DNA of 64,000 nt, taken from Roseiarcus sp963717215. Lineage in GTDB: Bacteria > Pseudomonadota > Alphaproteobacteria > Rhizobiales > Beijerinckiaceae. The position numbers and the translations under genes are program-made. The DNA lies in NCBI GenBank assembly GCA_963717215.1, contig CAVQVS010000004.1:124001-188000 (forward strand), in the 5' to 3' direction. Each line of letters starts with the position of its first letter. Position 1 is the stretch's first letter. Under the pieces are notes generated by a model that saw nothing but the letters and a program-made list of their open reading frames with translations, was not told the origin of the DNA and made no database searches. This document shows, one piece after another, positions 51,852 to 60,297 of this stretch.

Positions 51852-52139
51852 TCGCTACCGCCCTACGATCCCACCCTCGTCGCCGGCGGCTATGCGCTCC
51901 GCACCGAAGTCTTTGGGGTGTTCCTCAAGCTCGGCCCGACATCCTTCGGCGGCCCAATCGCGCATCTTGGTTATCGTCGCGGAGAGCTGGTGGTGCGTCG
52001 CAGGTGTATCGACGAGGCGAGCTACGTCGACCTTGTGGCGGTCTGCCAGTTCCTGCGCGGTCCGACCTCGAGCCAGGTTGGCTTTTCGCTCAGTGTGTTG
52101 CGCGGCGACGGCCTTCTCGGCGGGTTCGTGGCCGGAGAG
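51852..52139 (+). pseudogene. Chromate transporter ChrA N-terminal remnant
   Basis: The plus frame at 51852 encodes SLPPYDPTLVAGGYALRTEVFGVFLKLGPTSFGGPIAHLGYRRGELVVRRRCIDEASYVDLVAVCQFLRGPTSSQVGFSLSVL, which follows the start of chromate transporters (F-L-K-L-G-x-T-S-F-G-G-P, A-H-L-G-Y, C-Q-F-L-P-G-P) closely. It has no good start and the frame loses all similarity after about 95 residues. The rest of ChrA (over 300 residues) is missing. It sits about 240 bases past the tRNA-Leu 3' end, so deletion or excision beside the tRNA is possible. Confidence 0.8.
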
Positions 52140-52383
52140 CTTCGCCCTTGCCCGAGCGACGCGCGAACAGATCAAAATGAACCGACTTTCGATGCGGGTT
52201 GCGCCCAGCCATCCAGCTTGCTGCGTCACCGCGCGTAAGGCGAGCGCTGGATCGGTGTCCAGATGCCAGCCGAAACTACGAGTTTCGATCCGGCCGCTCT
52301 ACCCCTTTCTCGCAAGGGAAATTGCAATGGCATAAGATTCGCGTCACAGTAGGGTCCATAACCAAGAACCGGTGGGAGGAAAA

Positions 52384-53427
52384 ATGAAACATCTTAGAGG
52401 CATTGCCGCGCTTTCTCTGCTCGCGGCGACGGGGGTGACGGCGGTCGGTGGCAACGCCAGCGCTGCCGAGCAGTTCGTTATCGGGGTCTCGAACACTCAT
52501 ATCGGAAACAGCTGGCGCGAAGAGTTCGTCTGTTCAATCAAAGCCGAGGCCCTCGCCTCGGGCTTGGTTTCGAAGGTCATTCTTGCCAATCGCGAGGCAG
52601 GGCCTTCCGAGCAGATCGCCGACTTGCGCACGCTGATCTCGGCCGGCGTCAATGCGATCATCATAAACCCATCGGACGAAAAAGCGCTTAACGGCGTGAT
52701 CAAGGCGGCGGCCGACAAGGGGATCGTCGTCGTTGCGGCGGACCAACCCGTCAGCGCTCCGGAAGCCTACATCGTGACCGGCGACCAGGAGACTTACGCC
52801 AAGGTCGGCGCTAAATGGCTGTTCGACCAGTTGAAGGGTAAGGGCGACGTCTATCAGATGCGCGGGATCGATGGGGCTCCCGGCGATGGCGTCAGGCAGA
52901 AGGGTTTCGACGCCGCGCTCAAGGATTATCCTGGGATAAAGGTCGTTGCCACGACCTTCATGGACTGGTCTAACGAAAAGGCCGCACAGCAGATGTCGGC
53001 GATGCTGGCCTCGGGCAAGCATTTCGATGGCGTCTGGACATCTGGAATCGATTACACGGTGATCGAGGCGATCAAGGCTGCGAACAAGCCGTTTGTGCCG
53101 TTCGTCGGCGCCGACAACAATGGCTTCATCAAGCAATTGATCGACTACAAGAAGGACGGACTGGCTGGCGTCGCCGTGTCGAATTCGCCGGCGATCGGCG
53201 CGGCTGGCTTGGTCGTCGCCCTCGATGTCCTGCAAAAGAAACCTCGGGACAAAGTGATCACCGTTCCGACCGCCTCTTATGACAACACGACCGATGCAAG
53301 TATCGAGGTCCTGAAGAAGCTCTACGACCCGAACGTTGCGCCGACTGATCCCATCTATGGTCCCGAAAAGGACTACGGTCACTTCACGGCGGCACAGGAA
53401 AAGAACTGCAAAGGTCCTGGCGAATAG
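52384..53427 (+). CDS. Sugar ABC transporter periplasmic substrate-binding protein (ribose/RbsB-like)
   Basis: 347-residue exported protein: a signal peptide (HLRGIAALSLLAATGVTAVGGNASA) then a type I periplasmic binding fold, FVIGVSNTHIGNSWREEFVCSIKAEA, ADLRTLISAGVNAIIINPSDEKAL, VVVAADQPVSAPEAYIVTGDQETYAKVGAKWLFDQL, and AQQMSAMLASGKHFDGVWTSG. ATG 52384 follows GGGAGGA. It is the first gene of an ABC system with the fused ATPase-permease and a second permease. The ligand, probably a pentose, hexose or polyol, cannot be told. Confidence 0.88.
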   Translation: MKHLRGIAALSLLAATGVTAVGGNASAAEQFVIGVSNTHIGNSWREEFVCSIKAEALASGLVSKVILANREAGPSEQIADLRTLISAGVNAIIINPSDEKALNGVIKAAADKGIVVVAADQPVSAPEAYIVTGDQETYAKVGAKWLFDQLKGKGDVYQMRGIDGAPGDGVRQKGFDAALKDYPGIKVVATTFMDWSNEKAAQQMSAMLASGKHFDGVWTSGIDYTVIEAIKAANKPFVPFVGADNNGFIKQLIDYKKDGLAGVAVSNSPAIGAAGLVVALDVLQKKPRDKVITVPTASYDNTTDASIEVLKKLYDPNVAPTDPIYGPEKDYGHFTAAQEKNCKGPGE

Positions 53428-53440
53428 CAGGCGTTAGCGT

Positions 53441-53466
53441 CGGCGTTTGTCGTCATGCGAACGCCG
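53441..53466 (+). promoter_or_regulatory. Intercistronic stem-loop after the binding-protein gene
   Basis: cggcgtt at 53441-53447 pairs with aacgccg at 53460-53466 around a 12-base loop, just after the stop of the binding-protein gene and 100 bases before the ATPase gene. Such hairpins commonly stabilise the 5' message segment so that binding protein exceeds the membrane components. Confidence 0.45.
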
Positions 53467-53567
53467 GTGCAGCTATCTGATCGCATTGCAGACTTCCAAT
53501 CGGGCTCGTTACCAGCAATGGTTCGGGCGGTCGTGAACGGGCTGCGAGCGGAGGCGGAGCCGTCCCG

Positions 53568-56132
53568 ATGAACGACTCCGCGGCTCTTCTTGAGGTCCGA
53601 GATGTCGCCAAGCGATTCGGCGCCGTCATAGCGCTCAAGTCGGCGGCGCTGAACCTTGTCCGTGGCGAGATCCACGCGCTGATGGGGGCCAACGGCGCTG
53701 GTAAGAGCACGCTGGTGAAGATCCTCACTGGCGTTCACCCGGCGGACGCCGGAACGATAACGATCAATGGCGTGAGGCGCGTGTTTCGCTCCCCCGCCGA
53801 AGCGCGCCGCGCAGGGATCGTCTCGGTCTACCAAGATCCCGCGCTCGTCCCCGACCTGACAATTAGCCAGAACATGCGCTTGGCCGATGTCCCGCTCGAG
53901 AACGTGCGGAGCTACTTCAGCGACCTTGGAATAGAAGACCTCGATCCGAACGCGCTGGCGCGAGACATTCCGTATCCAATTTTGCGCCTCATCGATCTGG
54001 CCCGTGCTCTAGCCTCCGATCCGACCCTGCTGATCCTCGACGAGATCACCGCCGCTCTCCCCGCAAACCTGGCGGAACGTGTCTTCGGGGTTATGCGCGG
54101 TTGGCGCGAACGCGGCAGTTCGGTGATCTTCATCTCTCATCGCATGGCGGAAGTGGGCGCGCTCTGCGATCGAGCCACGGTTTTGCGCGATGGCGTAACC
54201 GTTGGAATCATCGAAACAGCCCCCGGAAGTGGAGAGCGAATCGTCTCCCTGATGCTCGGGCTCGATCCCGTGAAGGTCAGCTCTTCGGCGGCGGCGCAAC
54301 GGCAAAGCCTGAGCGTCGACAACGGTCCCGCAGCTCTTGAGGTCCGCGATCTCTCTTACGGCCATATGCTCAAGAACGTGTCCTTCAGCCTTCGGGCCGG
54401 AGAGATTCTTGGCGTGGCCGCACTCGAAGGTCAGGGGCAGCAGGAGCTGTTCGACTGCATCGCCGGAGTGATCCGCAGCGACGGGGGAGAGATTGCTGCC
54501 CACGGCCAAAAGCTGAAGCTCAATCATCCGGGCGACGCAATCGCTGCGGGTCTCGTGCTGGTCCCGGCGAATCGACTTCAGGCGCTTCTGCCCCAGCGCT
54601 CGATCCGCGAGAACGTGGCTTTGCCGCTCGTGCGCAATCCATCGAATTGGGGCCTTATCAACACCCGAACGGAGCGGGACCGTGTTTCGAACGCCGTCAA
54701 GCGATTGCAAATCGACACAAGAGCAAAATCCCAATTGCGCCGACTGAGCGGCGGCAACCAGCAGAAGGTGGTGATCGCACGATGGATTACGACGGGATTC
54801 CAAACCCTGCTGTGCTTCGATCCAACGCGCGGCATCGACATCGGCACCAAGCATCAGATTTATCGCCTGTTGCGCGAGATGGCCGACGGCGGATCGTCCG
54901 TGTTGCTGTTCACATCCGAGCTCCCAGAAATTGCCCTGGTGTGCGACAGGGTGATTGTTTTGTTCGGAGGCGAGATCGCCAGCGAGATGCCAGCCAGCGA
55001 AGCCGACGAGGAAACGTTGCTTCGCGCTGCACATGGCCTGGAGGTCGGCCACTCCAGGGCGCCGAACCATCGCGCCAGCGTCCGGTCAAGCGGAACAGGC
55101 GCGATAAATGAGATGGACGGCTATTCATCCTTGAGCCTCCGAGCTCCCAACAAAAAAAGGTCAGGTCCAATTGACAAGATCGGGAGCGTCGTTGTGCGGT
55201 ATCCCGCGCTATTCGGGATGCCGCTGCTCTTTCTTGTCTTCCTAATGGCCACGGTCGCGATCCATCCCCAATTCGATTCGTTCGATGCGCAGTCTGTCGC
55301 AATGGCGGCGTTGCCGTTGGCGTGCGCCGCGGCTGCTCAGGCGATCGTCGTGATATCGGGCGGAATAGACCTGTCGATCGGATCCGTTATGGCCGTCGCA
55401 AATGTCCTCGCGGCGCGCACTATGAATGAGGCTAGCTTCGGCCAATCCCTCTGGCTCGCCCTGGCCATTTTGACCGCCGCCGCAATCATAGGCGCGATCA
55501 ATGGACTGCTCGTCATCGTTTCTCGTGTCCCCGATGTCATCGTCACGCTGACGAGCGGCTTTATCTGGGGCGGCGTCGCGCTCTTGATACTCGAGAAGCC
55601 GGGCGGCGGCGCTCCTCCTGAGTTTGCGAATCTTGGCACTGGAACTCTGATCACCGAGTGGCTGTCCAACTCGCTGGTTCTGCTGGTCGTGGCCGTGGCG
55701 CTCATCTGGATTCCGGTTCGCATGTCGAAGACGGGCCTGCGCATCTACGCCACCGGCAGCGACAAGATCGCCGCGTTTCGAAGCGGGGTGAATGTCGAGG
55801 TCGCTCGGCTCATGGCCTATGTCCTCGGCGGCTTGTTCAGCGCCATCGGAGGACTCGGTTTGACGATGACGACAGGCATAGGCTCTCCGCATGCGGGCGT
55901 TCTTTACACGCTGAGCGGGTTGGCCGCCGTGGTCATTGGTGGCGTGAGCCTGACGGGCGGGCGCGGCGGAGTCGTGGGGCCGGTCATCGCCGCCTTTGTG
56001 CTCACCCTCATTCCCGCGGACCTGATCTTTCTGAACATTGACCCGAACTTCGGCCAAGTCATCCAGGGAACATTGATCGTTCTCGTCGTGATGGCCGGCG
56101 GCCTCGCAACCATAGTGAGAAACCGCAGATGA
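53568..56132 (+). CDS. Sugar ABC transporter: tandem ATPase fused to permease domain
   Basis: 854-residue fusion. Residues 1-about 495 form an RbsA-type tandem nucleotide-binding protein: domain 1 has Walker A GANGAGKSTL (about 41-50) and Walker B LLILDEITAAL, but where the LSGGQ signature should be it reads DIPYPILRLIDLARAL. Domain 2 has a degenerate Walker A (LEGQGQQELF), signature LSGGNQQKVVIARWI and a Walker B-like CFDPTRGIDIG lacking the catalytic Glu. After a polar linker (about 495-545) comes an RbsC-type permease with about 8-10 helices (VVISGGIDLSIGSVMAVANVL, IGGVSLTGGRGGVVGPVIAAF). Translation is coupled to the next permease by an ATGA overlap. Confidence 0.88.
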   Translation: MNDSAALLEVRDVAKRFGAVIALKSAALNLVRGEIHALMGANGAGKSTLVKILTGVHPADAGTITINGVRRVFRSPAEARRAGIVSVYQDPALVPDLTISQNMRLADVPLENVRSYFSDLGIEDLDPNALARDIPYPILRLIDLARALASDPTLLILDEITAALPANLAERVFGVMRGWRERGSSVIFISHRMAEVGALCDRATVLRDGVTVGIIETAPGSGERIVSLMLGLDPVKVSSSAAAQRQSLSVDNGPAALEVRDLSYGHMLKNVSFSLRAGEILGVAALEGQGQQELFDCIAGVIRSDGGEIAAHGQKLKLNHPGDAIAAGLVLVPANRLQALLPQRSIRENVALPLVRNPSNWGLINTRTERDRVSNAVKRLQIDTRAKSQLRRLSGGNQQKVVIARWITTGFQTLLCFDPTRGIDIGTKHQIYRLLREMADGGSSVLLFTSELPEIALVCDRVIVLFGGEIASEMPASEADEETLLRAAHGLEVGHSRAPNHRASVRSSGTGAINEMDGYSSLSLRAPNKKRSGPIDKIGSVVVRYPALFGMPLLFLVFLMATVAIHPQFDSFDAQSVAMAALPLACAAAAQAIVVISGGIDLSIGSVMAVANVLAARTMNEASFGQSLWLALAILTAAAIIGAINGLLVIVSRVPDVIVTLTSGFIWGGVALLILEKPGGGAPPEFANLGTGTLITEWLSNSLVLLVVAVALIWIPVRMSKTGLRIYATGSDKIAAFRSGVNVEVARLMAYVLGGLFSAIGGLGLTMTTGIGSPHAGVLYTLSGLAAVVIGGVSLTGGRGGVVGPVIAAFVLTLIPADLIFLNIDPNFGQVIQGTLIVLVVMAGGLATIVRNRR

Positions 56133-57109
56133 GCGGTTCGTCGGAGGCGTCCAGGCGCTGGGAGCTTCGCAACCTTCTTTTCTGGTTTCAGCGGAACACG
56201 ATCGTTGCCCTGATCCTGCTGCTCCTGGTCTTCATCGCGGCCGTGGAACTCATGAAGCCGAGCACGGTCAATCCCGTTTGGTTATCGAACACGCTCCTAT
56301 TCGCGGCTCCGCTTGGTATTCTGGCCGCAGGTCAGACCATGGTGATGCTGACGGGCGGCATTGATTTATCGGTCGTCAGCGTCTCGATGGGGTCCGCATT
56401 CCTGATGACGACTACAGCGTTGAGATTCGGCAATCTGACGGCGGTCGCGATCGGGCTTGGGCTGGGTTTAGTGGTGGGCGCGATTAATGGCGTAGGGATC
56501 GCTCTCCTGGGCGTTCAGCCCTTGGTGATGACGCTCGGCACCGGGCTCATGACGCAAGGCGTGATCATCGTCTACAGCCAGAAAATATTGGCCTCGCGCT
56601 CGATCGTGCCAGACTTCATCCACGCCATCGGGTCCGACCGTTTAGGCGGCCTCATTCCTCTCGACCTCTTTCTGTGGCTGCCGATCGCGGCGCTGGTGCT
56701 GTTCACGCTGCAGCGAACCGGGTTCGGCCGATTGCTGTACGCGATCGGAGATAATCGTGAGGGATGCCGGCTCGCCGGCGTGCGCGTGTGGCGACTCCTC
56801 TTCATCGACTACGTGATTTGCGCGCTTCTGGCTTCGCTCGCCGGATTCGTCCTCGTGGGCCACACCAATTCCGCCGATCTCAGTTTGGCCTCCACCTATC
56901 TCTTGCCTTCCATTGCGGCGGTCATCATCGGCGGCACATCGATTTTCGGCGGCAGCGGGGGTTATTCCGGCACGATCATCGGCGCTCTGATCCTGACCGT
57001 GCTCGACGGACTGCTGACGCTTCTCGATTCGCCCGAGCCGATCAAACAGATCCTCTACGGCGCCATCATCTTCGTCCTAGCGGCGGCCTATTCGCGCCTC
57101 ACCGCTTAG
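56129..57109 (+). CDS. Sugar ABC transporter permease (RbsC-like)
   Basis: 326-residue inner-membrane permease of the ribose/xylose type. Typical segments: LFAAPLGILAAGQTMVMLTGGIDLSVVSVSMGSAF (the G-G-I-D-L-S motif), GLGLVVGAINGVGIALLGVQPLVMTLGTGLMTQG, and VIIGGTSIFGGSGGYSGTIIGALIL, the ATPase-contact loop. Its ATG overlaps the stop of the fused ATPase-permease gene (ATGA). The two permease modules would pair as a heterodimer with the fused ATPase. Confidence 0.9.
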   Translation: MSGSSEASRRWELRNLLFWFQRNTIVALILLLLVFIAAVELMKPSTVNPVWLSNTLLFAAPLGILAAGQTMVMLTGGIDLSVVSVSMGSAFLMTTTALRFGNLTAVAIGLGLGLVVGAINGVGIALLGVQPLVMTLGTGLMTQGVIIVYSQKILASRSIVPDFIHAIGSDRLGGLIPLDLFLWLPIAALVLFTLQRTGFGRLLYAIGDNREGCRLAGVRVWRLLFIDYVICALLASLAGFVLVGHTNSADLSLASTYLLPSIAAVIIGGTSIFGGSGGYSGTIIGALILTVLDGLLTLLDSPEPIKQILYGAIIFVLAAAYSRLTA

Positions 57110-57144
57110 GGCGCCAGGTCTTCCGGCATTTCTTGCTCTTCAAA

Positions 57145-58200
57145 TCATCCAAGCCCCAAGATCTGGCTCACAACATCGCGTACGGCGCCTGTCGCTGCGA
57201 AATCGTCGAACGCCCTGTCAGTCACGCGGATGATGTGAGCGGCGATGAAGGGTGCGCCTTCAGCGGCCGCAACTTCGGGATGTTTGAGACAATCTTCCCA
57301 CTCGTAGACCGCCCAGCCGCTGAAATCGTACTCGGCGAACTTCGAGAAGATCTGTTTGAAGTCGACCTGGCCATCGCCGAGCGAGCGATCGCGTGCGGCG
57401 CGCTTCAGCCACGGTTGATAACCGGAATAGAAGCCCTGTTTCCCGGTTGGCCGAAACTCGGCGTCCTTCACACGAAAGCCTTTGATGCGGTCATGGTAGA
57501 AGTCGATGAACTCGACGTAATCCAGTCCCTGCTTGATGAAGTGGCTGGCGTCATAATTGATAGCGCAGCGCGGATGATTGCCGACAGCGTCCAGGAATTG
57601 TTCGAACGTCTCCCCGTCGAAAACCTCTTGGCAAGGATGCAGCTCAAACCCGATGTCCACGCCGGCTGCGTCGAAGGCGTCTAGGATCGGCGTCCAACGA
57701 CGGGCGAGTTCGCCAAACGCAGCGTCGATGAGATGACCCGGTCGTTGCGGCCATGGATAAACGTAAGGCCACGCGAGCGAACCGCTGAACGTCTGCGCGA
57801 GCTTGAGACCGAGGCGCTGCGACGCCTTGGCGGCGACCTTCATTTCCTCGACCGCCCAAGCTTGTCGCGCTTTCGGGTTTCCTCGCAGGTTCGTCGGCGC
57901 GAATGCGTCGTAAAAGGCGTCATAGGCAGGATGGACTGCGACCAGCTGCCCCTGAAGCGCGGTCACGAGTTCCGTGACGGCGAGCCCATGCTCTTTCAAC
58001 GCTCCCGTGATCTCGTCGGCATAGGTCTGGCTTTCAGCGCAAAGGTGGAGATCAAGAAACCGGGTGTCCGAGCTCGGGAGCTGCAACCCAACGTAGCCTA
58101 AGCTCGCTGCCCACTTGGCTATCCCGGGGAGGGTGTTGAATGGCGGGCGGTCGCTCGCAAGTTGTGCGATGAGGAGAGCTGGCCCTTTGATCGTGCGCAC
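57145..58200 (-). CDS. Sugar phosphate isomerase/epimerase (AP-endonuclease 2-like TIM barrel)
   Basis: 351-residue TIM-barrel protein of the xylose-isomerase-like/AP-endonuclease family 2 group. Likely metal ligands: the Glu in GFELHPCQEVFDG, Asp and His in INYDASHFIKQGLD, and later acidic residues in VKDAEF and YEWEDCLKHP. The W-D/E-C-x-K-x-x-E segment is typical of the group related to myo-inosose dehydratase/tagatose epimerase. GTG 58200 was chosen because GGAGGG lies 6 bases upstream. It converges with the ABC permease (36 bases), which suggests catabolism of the sugar that system imports. Confidence 0.85.
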   Translation of the reverse strand: MRTIKGPALLIAQLASDRPPFNTLPGIAKWAASLGYVGLQLPSSDTRFLDLHLCAESQTYADEITGALKEHGLAVTELVTALQGQLVAVHPAYDAFYDAFAPTNLRGNPKARQAWAVEEMKVAAKASQRLGLKLAQTFSGSLAWPYVYPWPQRPGHLIDAAFGELARRWTPILDAFDAAGVDIGFELHPCQEVFDGETFEQFLDAVGNHPRCAINYDASHFIKQGLDYVEFIDFYHDRIKGFRVKDAEFRPTGKQGFYSGYQPWLKRAARDRSLGDGQVDFKQIFSKFAEYDFSGWAVYEWEDCLKHPEVAAAEGAPFIAAHIIRVTDRAFDDFAATGAVRDVVSQILGLG

Positions 58201-58651
58201 TCTATCCCTCCGCCATCTTAGTTCTAACAAGTTGCCGCAATCATTGCCGGTTATATCTGGTTGCGAGCCTATGGGCGCAGATCAAACGCCTGCACGCAAG
58301 TCGCAGCAGCTTCGAGAACTCGTATTGCTCGAATTTGCGTGCGCGCTGACAGCTTGGCCCGCAGCGCCAAGTCTGGGCTAAACCCGCTGATGAAGCTTGA
58401 TGAATTGCACTTGCTCGCCAGGCTCAGTCGCCACTTCGAGCTTCCCGCTATGTTGCTCGACGACGATGTCATGCCTCGGCGACAGCCCTGACTCTTGTAC
58501 CACCGACGGCTCACGCGCTCGTGACGTGGGCGCCGCGCAATTTTGGGAACACCCCAGGAGAAGCCGGCATTTAGAACCGCGTCCCTGGGCGATATGCGCC
58601 CCGAGCGCGCCCTCGCGGGCTTAAGGACCGTTTCAGGCAGTGGAGGCGTCC
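58201..58651. other. Divergent promoter region containing a kinase remnant
   Basis: 451 bases between the divergent isomerase and the Fe-S subunit gene. Apart from a histidine-kinase scrap (58378-58500) no gene is visible. The two ends must carry the promoters of both operons; no clear operator palindrome was seen. Confidence 0.5.
58378..58500 (-). pseudogene. Sensor histidine kinase C-terminal remnant (HATPase G2 region)
   Basis: The minus frame reads QESGLSPRHDIVVEQHSGKLEVATEPGEQVQFIKLHQRV then TAG. This follows the end of a histidine-kinase ATP-binding domain (typical G-L-S-L-S-Y-D-I-V-V-K-Q-H-G-G-x-I-x-V-x-T-E-P-G-E-x-T-x-F). The upstream part is lost. About 40 residues of similarity remain, with no start codon. 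Confidence 0.65.
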
Positions 58652-59269
58652 GTGCCGACCAAACGCAGCGATGACCCACAATCTGTCGACCGGCGTCGCT
58701 TTCTCGGCGCCTCTGTCTCCACAGCTGCCCTCCCGTTTGTGGGAGCCCGTCTCGACGAGGCCTTCGCCGAGCCGGCGGCGCTCGAGCCCAACGACAGCCG
58801 GGTTTTGGCCACACTTTCGGTCAATGGCGACGCTTATCGACTCGGATTGGATGTCCGGACGACCCTTCTTGACGCACTCCGGGAGCATATCGGGCTTACA
58901 GGATCAAAGAAAGGCTGTGACCACGGCCAGTGCGGGGCCTGCACGGTGCATATCGACGGGGTGCGTGTCCTGTCCTGCCTTACGCTCGCCGTCTCCGCCC
59001 AAGGCCATGAGGTCAGCACAATCGAAGGGCTGGCGCGTGCCGACGGACCGCTGCATCCAATGCAGCAGGCGTTCGTGGACAACGACGCCTTCCAGTGCGG
59101 ATATTGCACGCCGGGCCAGATCATGTCGGCCATCGGCTGCGTGAAGGAGAAGCACGCCGGCGATGAGGCCACGATCCGCGAATATATGAGCGGCAATTTG
59201 TGCCGTTGCGCGGCCTATCCGAACATTGTCTCCGCCGTCGCCCAAGCCAAAACGCAGATGGAGGGCTGA
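58652..59269 (+). CDS. paoA: Aldehyde oxidoreductase [2Fe-2S] subunit, Tat-exported (PaoA-like)
   Basis: 205-residue small subunit of a molybdenum hydroxylase. A twin-arginine signal (VDRRRFLGASVSTAALPFVGA) is followed by a plant-type ferredoxin domain (GSKKGCDHGQCGACTVHIDG, VLSCLTLAV) and a helical second [2Fe-2S] domain (QCGYCTPGQIM, GNLCRCAAY). GTG 58652 is preceded by GGAGG at 5 bases; the upstream GTG 58640 is an alternative. It starts a tight three-gene operon. With PaoB and PaoC it should form a periplasmic aldehyde-oxidising complex. Confidence 0.92.
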   Translation: MPTKRSDDPQSVDRRRFLGASVSTAALPFVGARLDEAFAEPAALEPNDSRVLATLSVNGDAYRLGLDVRTTLLDALREHIGLTGSKKGCDHGQCGACTVHIDGVRVLSCLTLAVSAQGHEVSTIEGLARADGPLHPMQQAFVDNDAFQCGYCTPGQIMSAIGCVKEKHAGDEATIREYMSGNLCRCAAYPNIVSAVAQAKTQMEG

Positions 59270-59272
59270 GCG

Positions 59273-60295
59273 ATGCGCGCTTTTGCCTATGACCGCCCTT
59301 CGAGCGAGGTCGCCGCCATTCGCGCCGCCTCGATGCTTGCGCAATTGCCTGAGATCCAAGGCCGTGCACCCGTCGAATATCTGGCCGGAGGCACAACCCT
59401 TATCGACCTGATGAAACTGGACATCATGCGGCCGGCGAAGGTCGTGGATCTGGGAGCGATCGCCGGCGCTCATGACGCTATCTCCGTGTCATCCGAGGGC
59501 CTTCGGCTTGGAGCCATGGTCAAGATGTCGGCCGCCGCCGACCATCCCGATATCCTCAAGGGCTATCCCGTCATTTCTCATAGCTTGCAACTCGCCGCCA
59601 GTGCGCAACTTCGCAACATGGCGACGCTCGGCGGCAATGTGTTGCAACGGACCCGCTGCCCGTATTTTCGCGATACGTCCTGGACCGCATGCAACAAACG
59701 CGATCCTGGTTCAGGCTGCGCCGCATTGGACGGTTTAAACCGTCAGCATGCGCTCCTTGGCGGGAGCGCCGACTGCATCGCAACTTATCCAGGTGACTTT
59801 GCACAGAGTCTGATTGCGCTTGATGCGACGGTTTCCGTCGCCGGCGCCTCCGGCTTCAGAACCATTCCTTTCGCGGGGCTGCATCGATTGCCGGGCGCAA
59901 CCCCGAACGTGGAGACGGCTCTCGCGCCGGGTGATCTCATTACCGGCTTCAATATCCCAGCAGGGCCCTGGGCGCGGCGCTCAATCTATCTCAAGGTTCG
60001 TGATCGGCAGTCCTACGAGTTTGCTCTGGCCTCCGCCGCGGTGGCGGTAGACATGGATGGCTCAAAGGTCCGTGAGGCCCGAATCGCTCTTGGCGGGGTC
60101 GCTACGATTCCATGGCGATCGCGAGAGGCGGAGGACGTGCTTGCGGGGAAAGTCCTGACCGAGACGGTCGCCGAAGCCGCGGCTCGAGCGGCCTTCGCTG
60201 ACGCGAGGCCACGAGCCCACAATGCCTTCAAGGTCGCGCTTGGCCAATCCACCTTGGTTCGCGCGTTGCTGCAAGCCGCCAAACTGGAGGGCTGA
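59273..60295 (+). CDS. paoB: Aldehyde oxidoreductase FAD-binding subunit (PaoB-like)
   Basis: 340-residue FAD subunit. The FAD-binding PCMH-type motif is seen in VEYLAGGTTLIDLMKLDIMRPAKVVDLGAI. A cysteine-rich insertion TRCPYFRD..TACNKRDPGSGCAAL matches the loop that binds an additional [4Fe-4S] cluster in E. coli PaoB, so this is a PaoABC-type rather than a plain CO-dehydrogenase-type subunit. ATG 59273 is 3 bases after the paoA stop. Confidence 0.92.
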   Translation: MRAFAYDRPSSEVAAIRAASMLAQLPEIQGRAPVEYLAGGTTLIDLMKLDIMRPAKVVDLGAIAGAHDAISVSSEGLRLGAMVKMSAAADHPDILKGYPVISHSLQLAASAQLRNMATLGGNVLQRTRCPYFRDTSWTACNKRDPGSGCAALDGLNRQHALLGGSADCIATYPGDFAQSLIALDATVSVAGASGFRTIPFAGLHRLPGATPNVETALAPGDLITGFNIPAGPWARRSIYLKVRDRQSYEFALASAAVAVDMDGSKVREARIALGGVATIPWRSREAEDVLAGKVLTETVAEAAARAAFADARPRAHNAFKVALGQSTLVRALLQAAKLEG

Positions 60296-60297
60296 AG

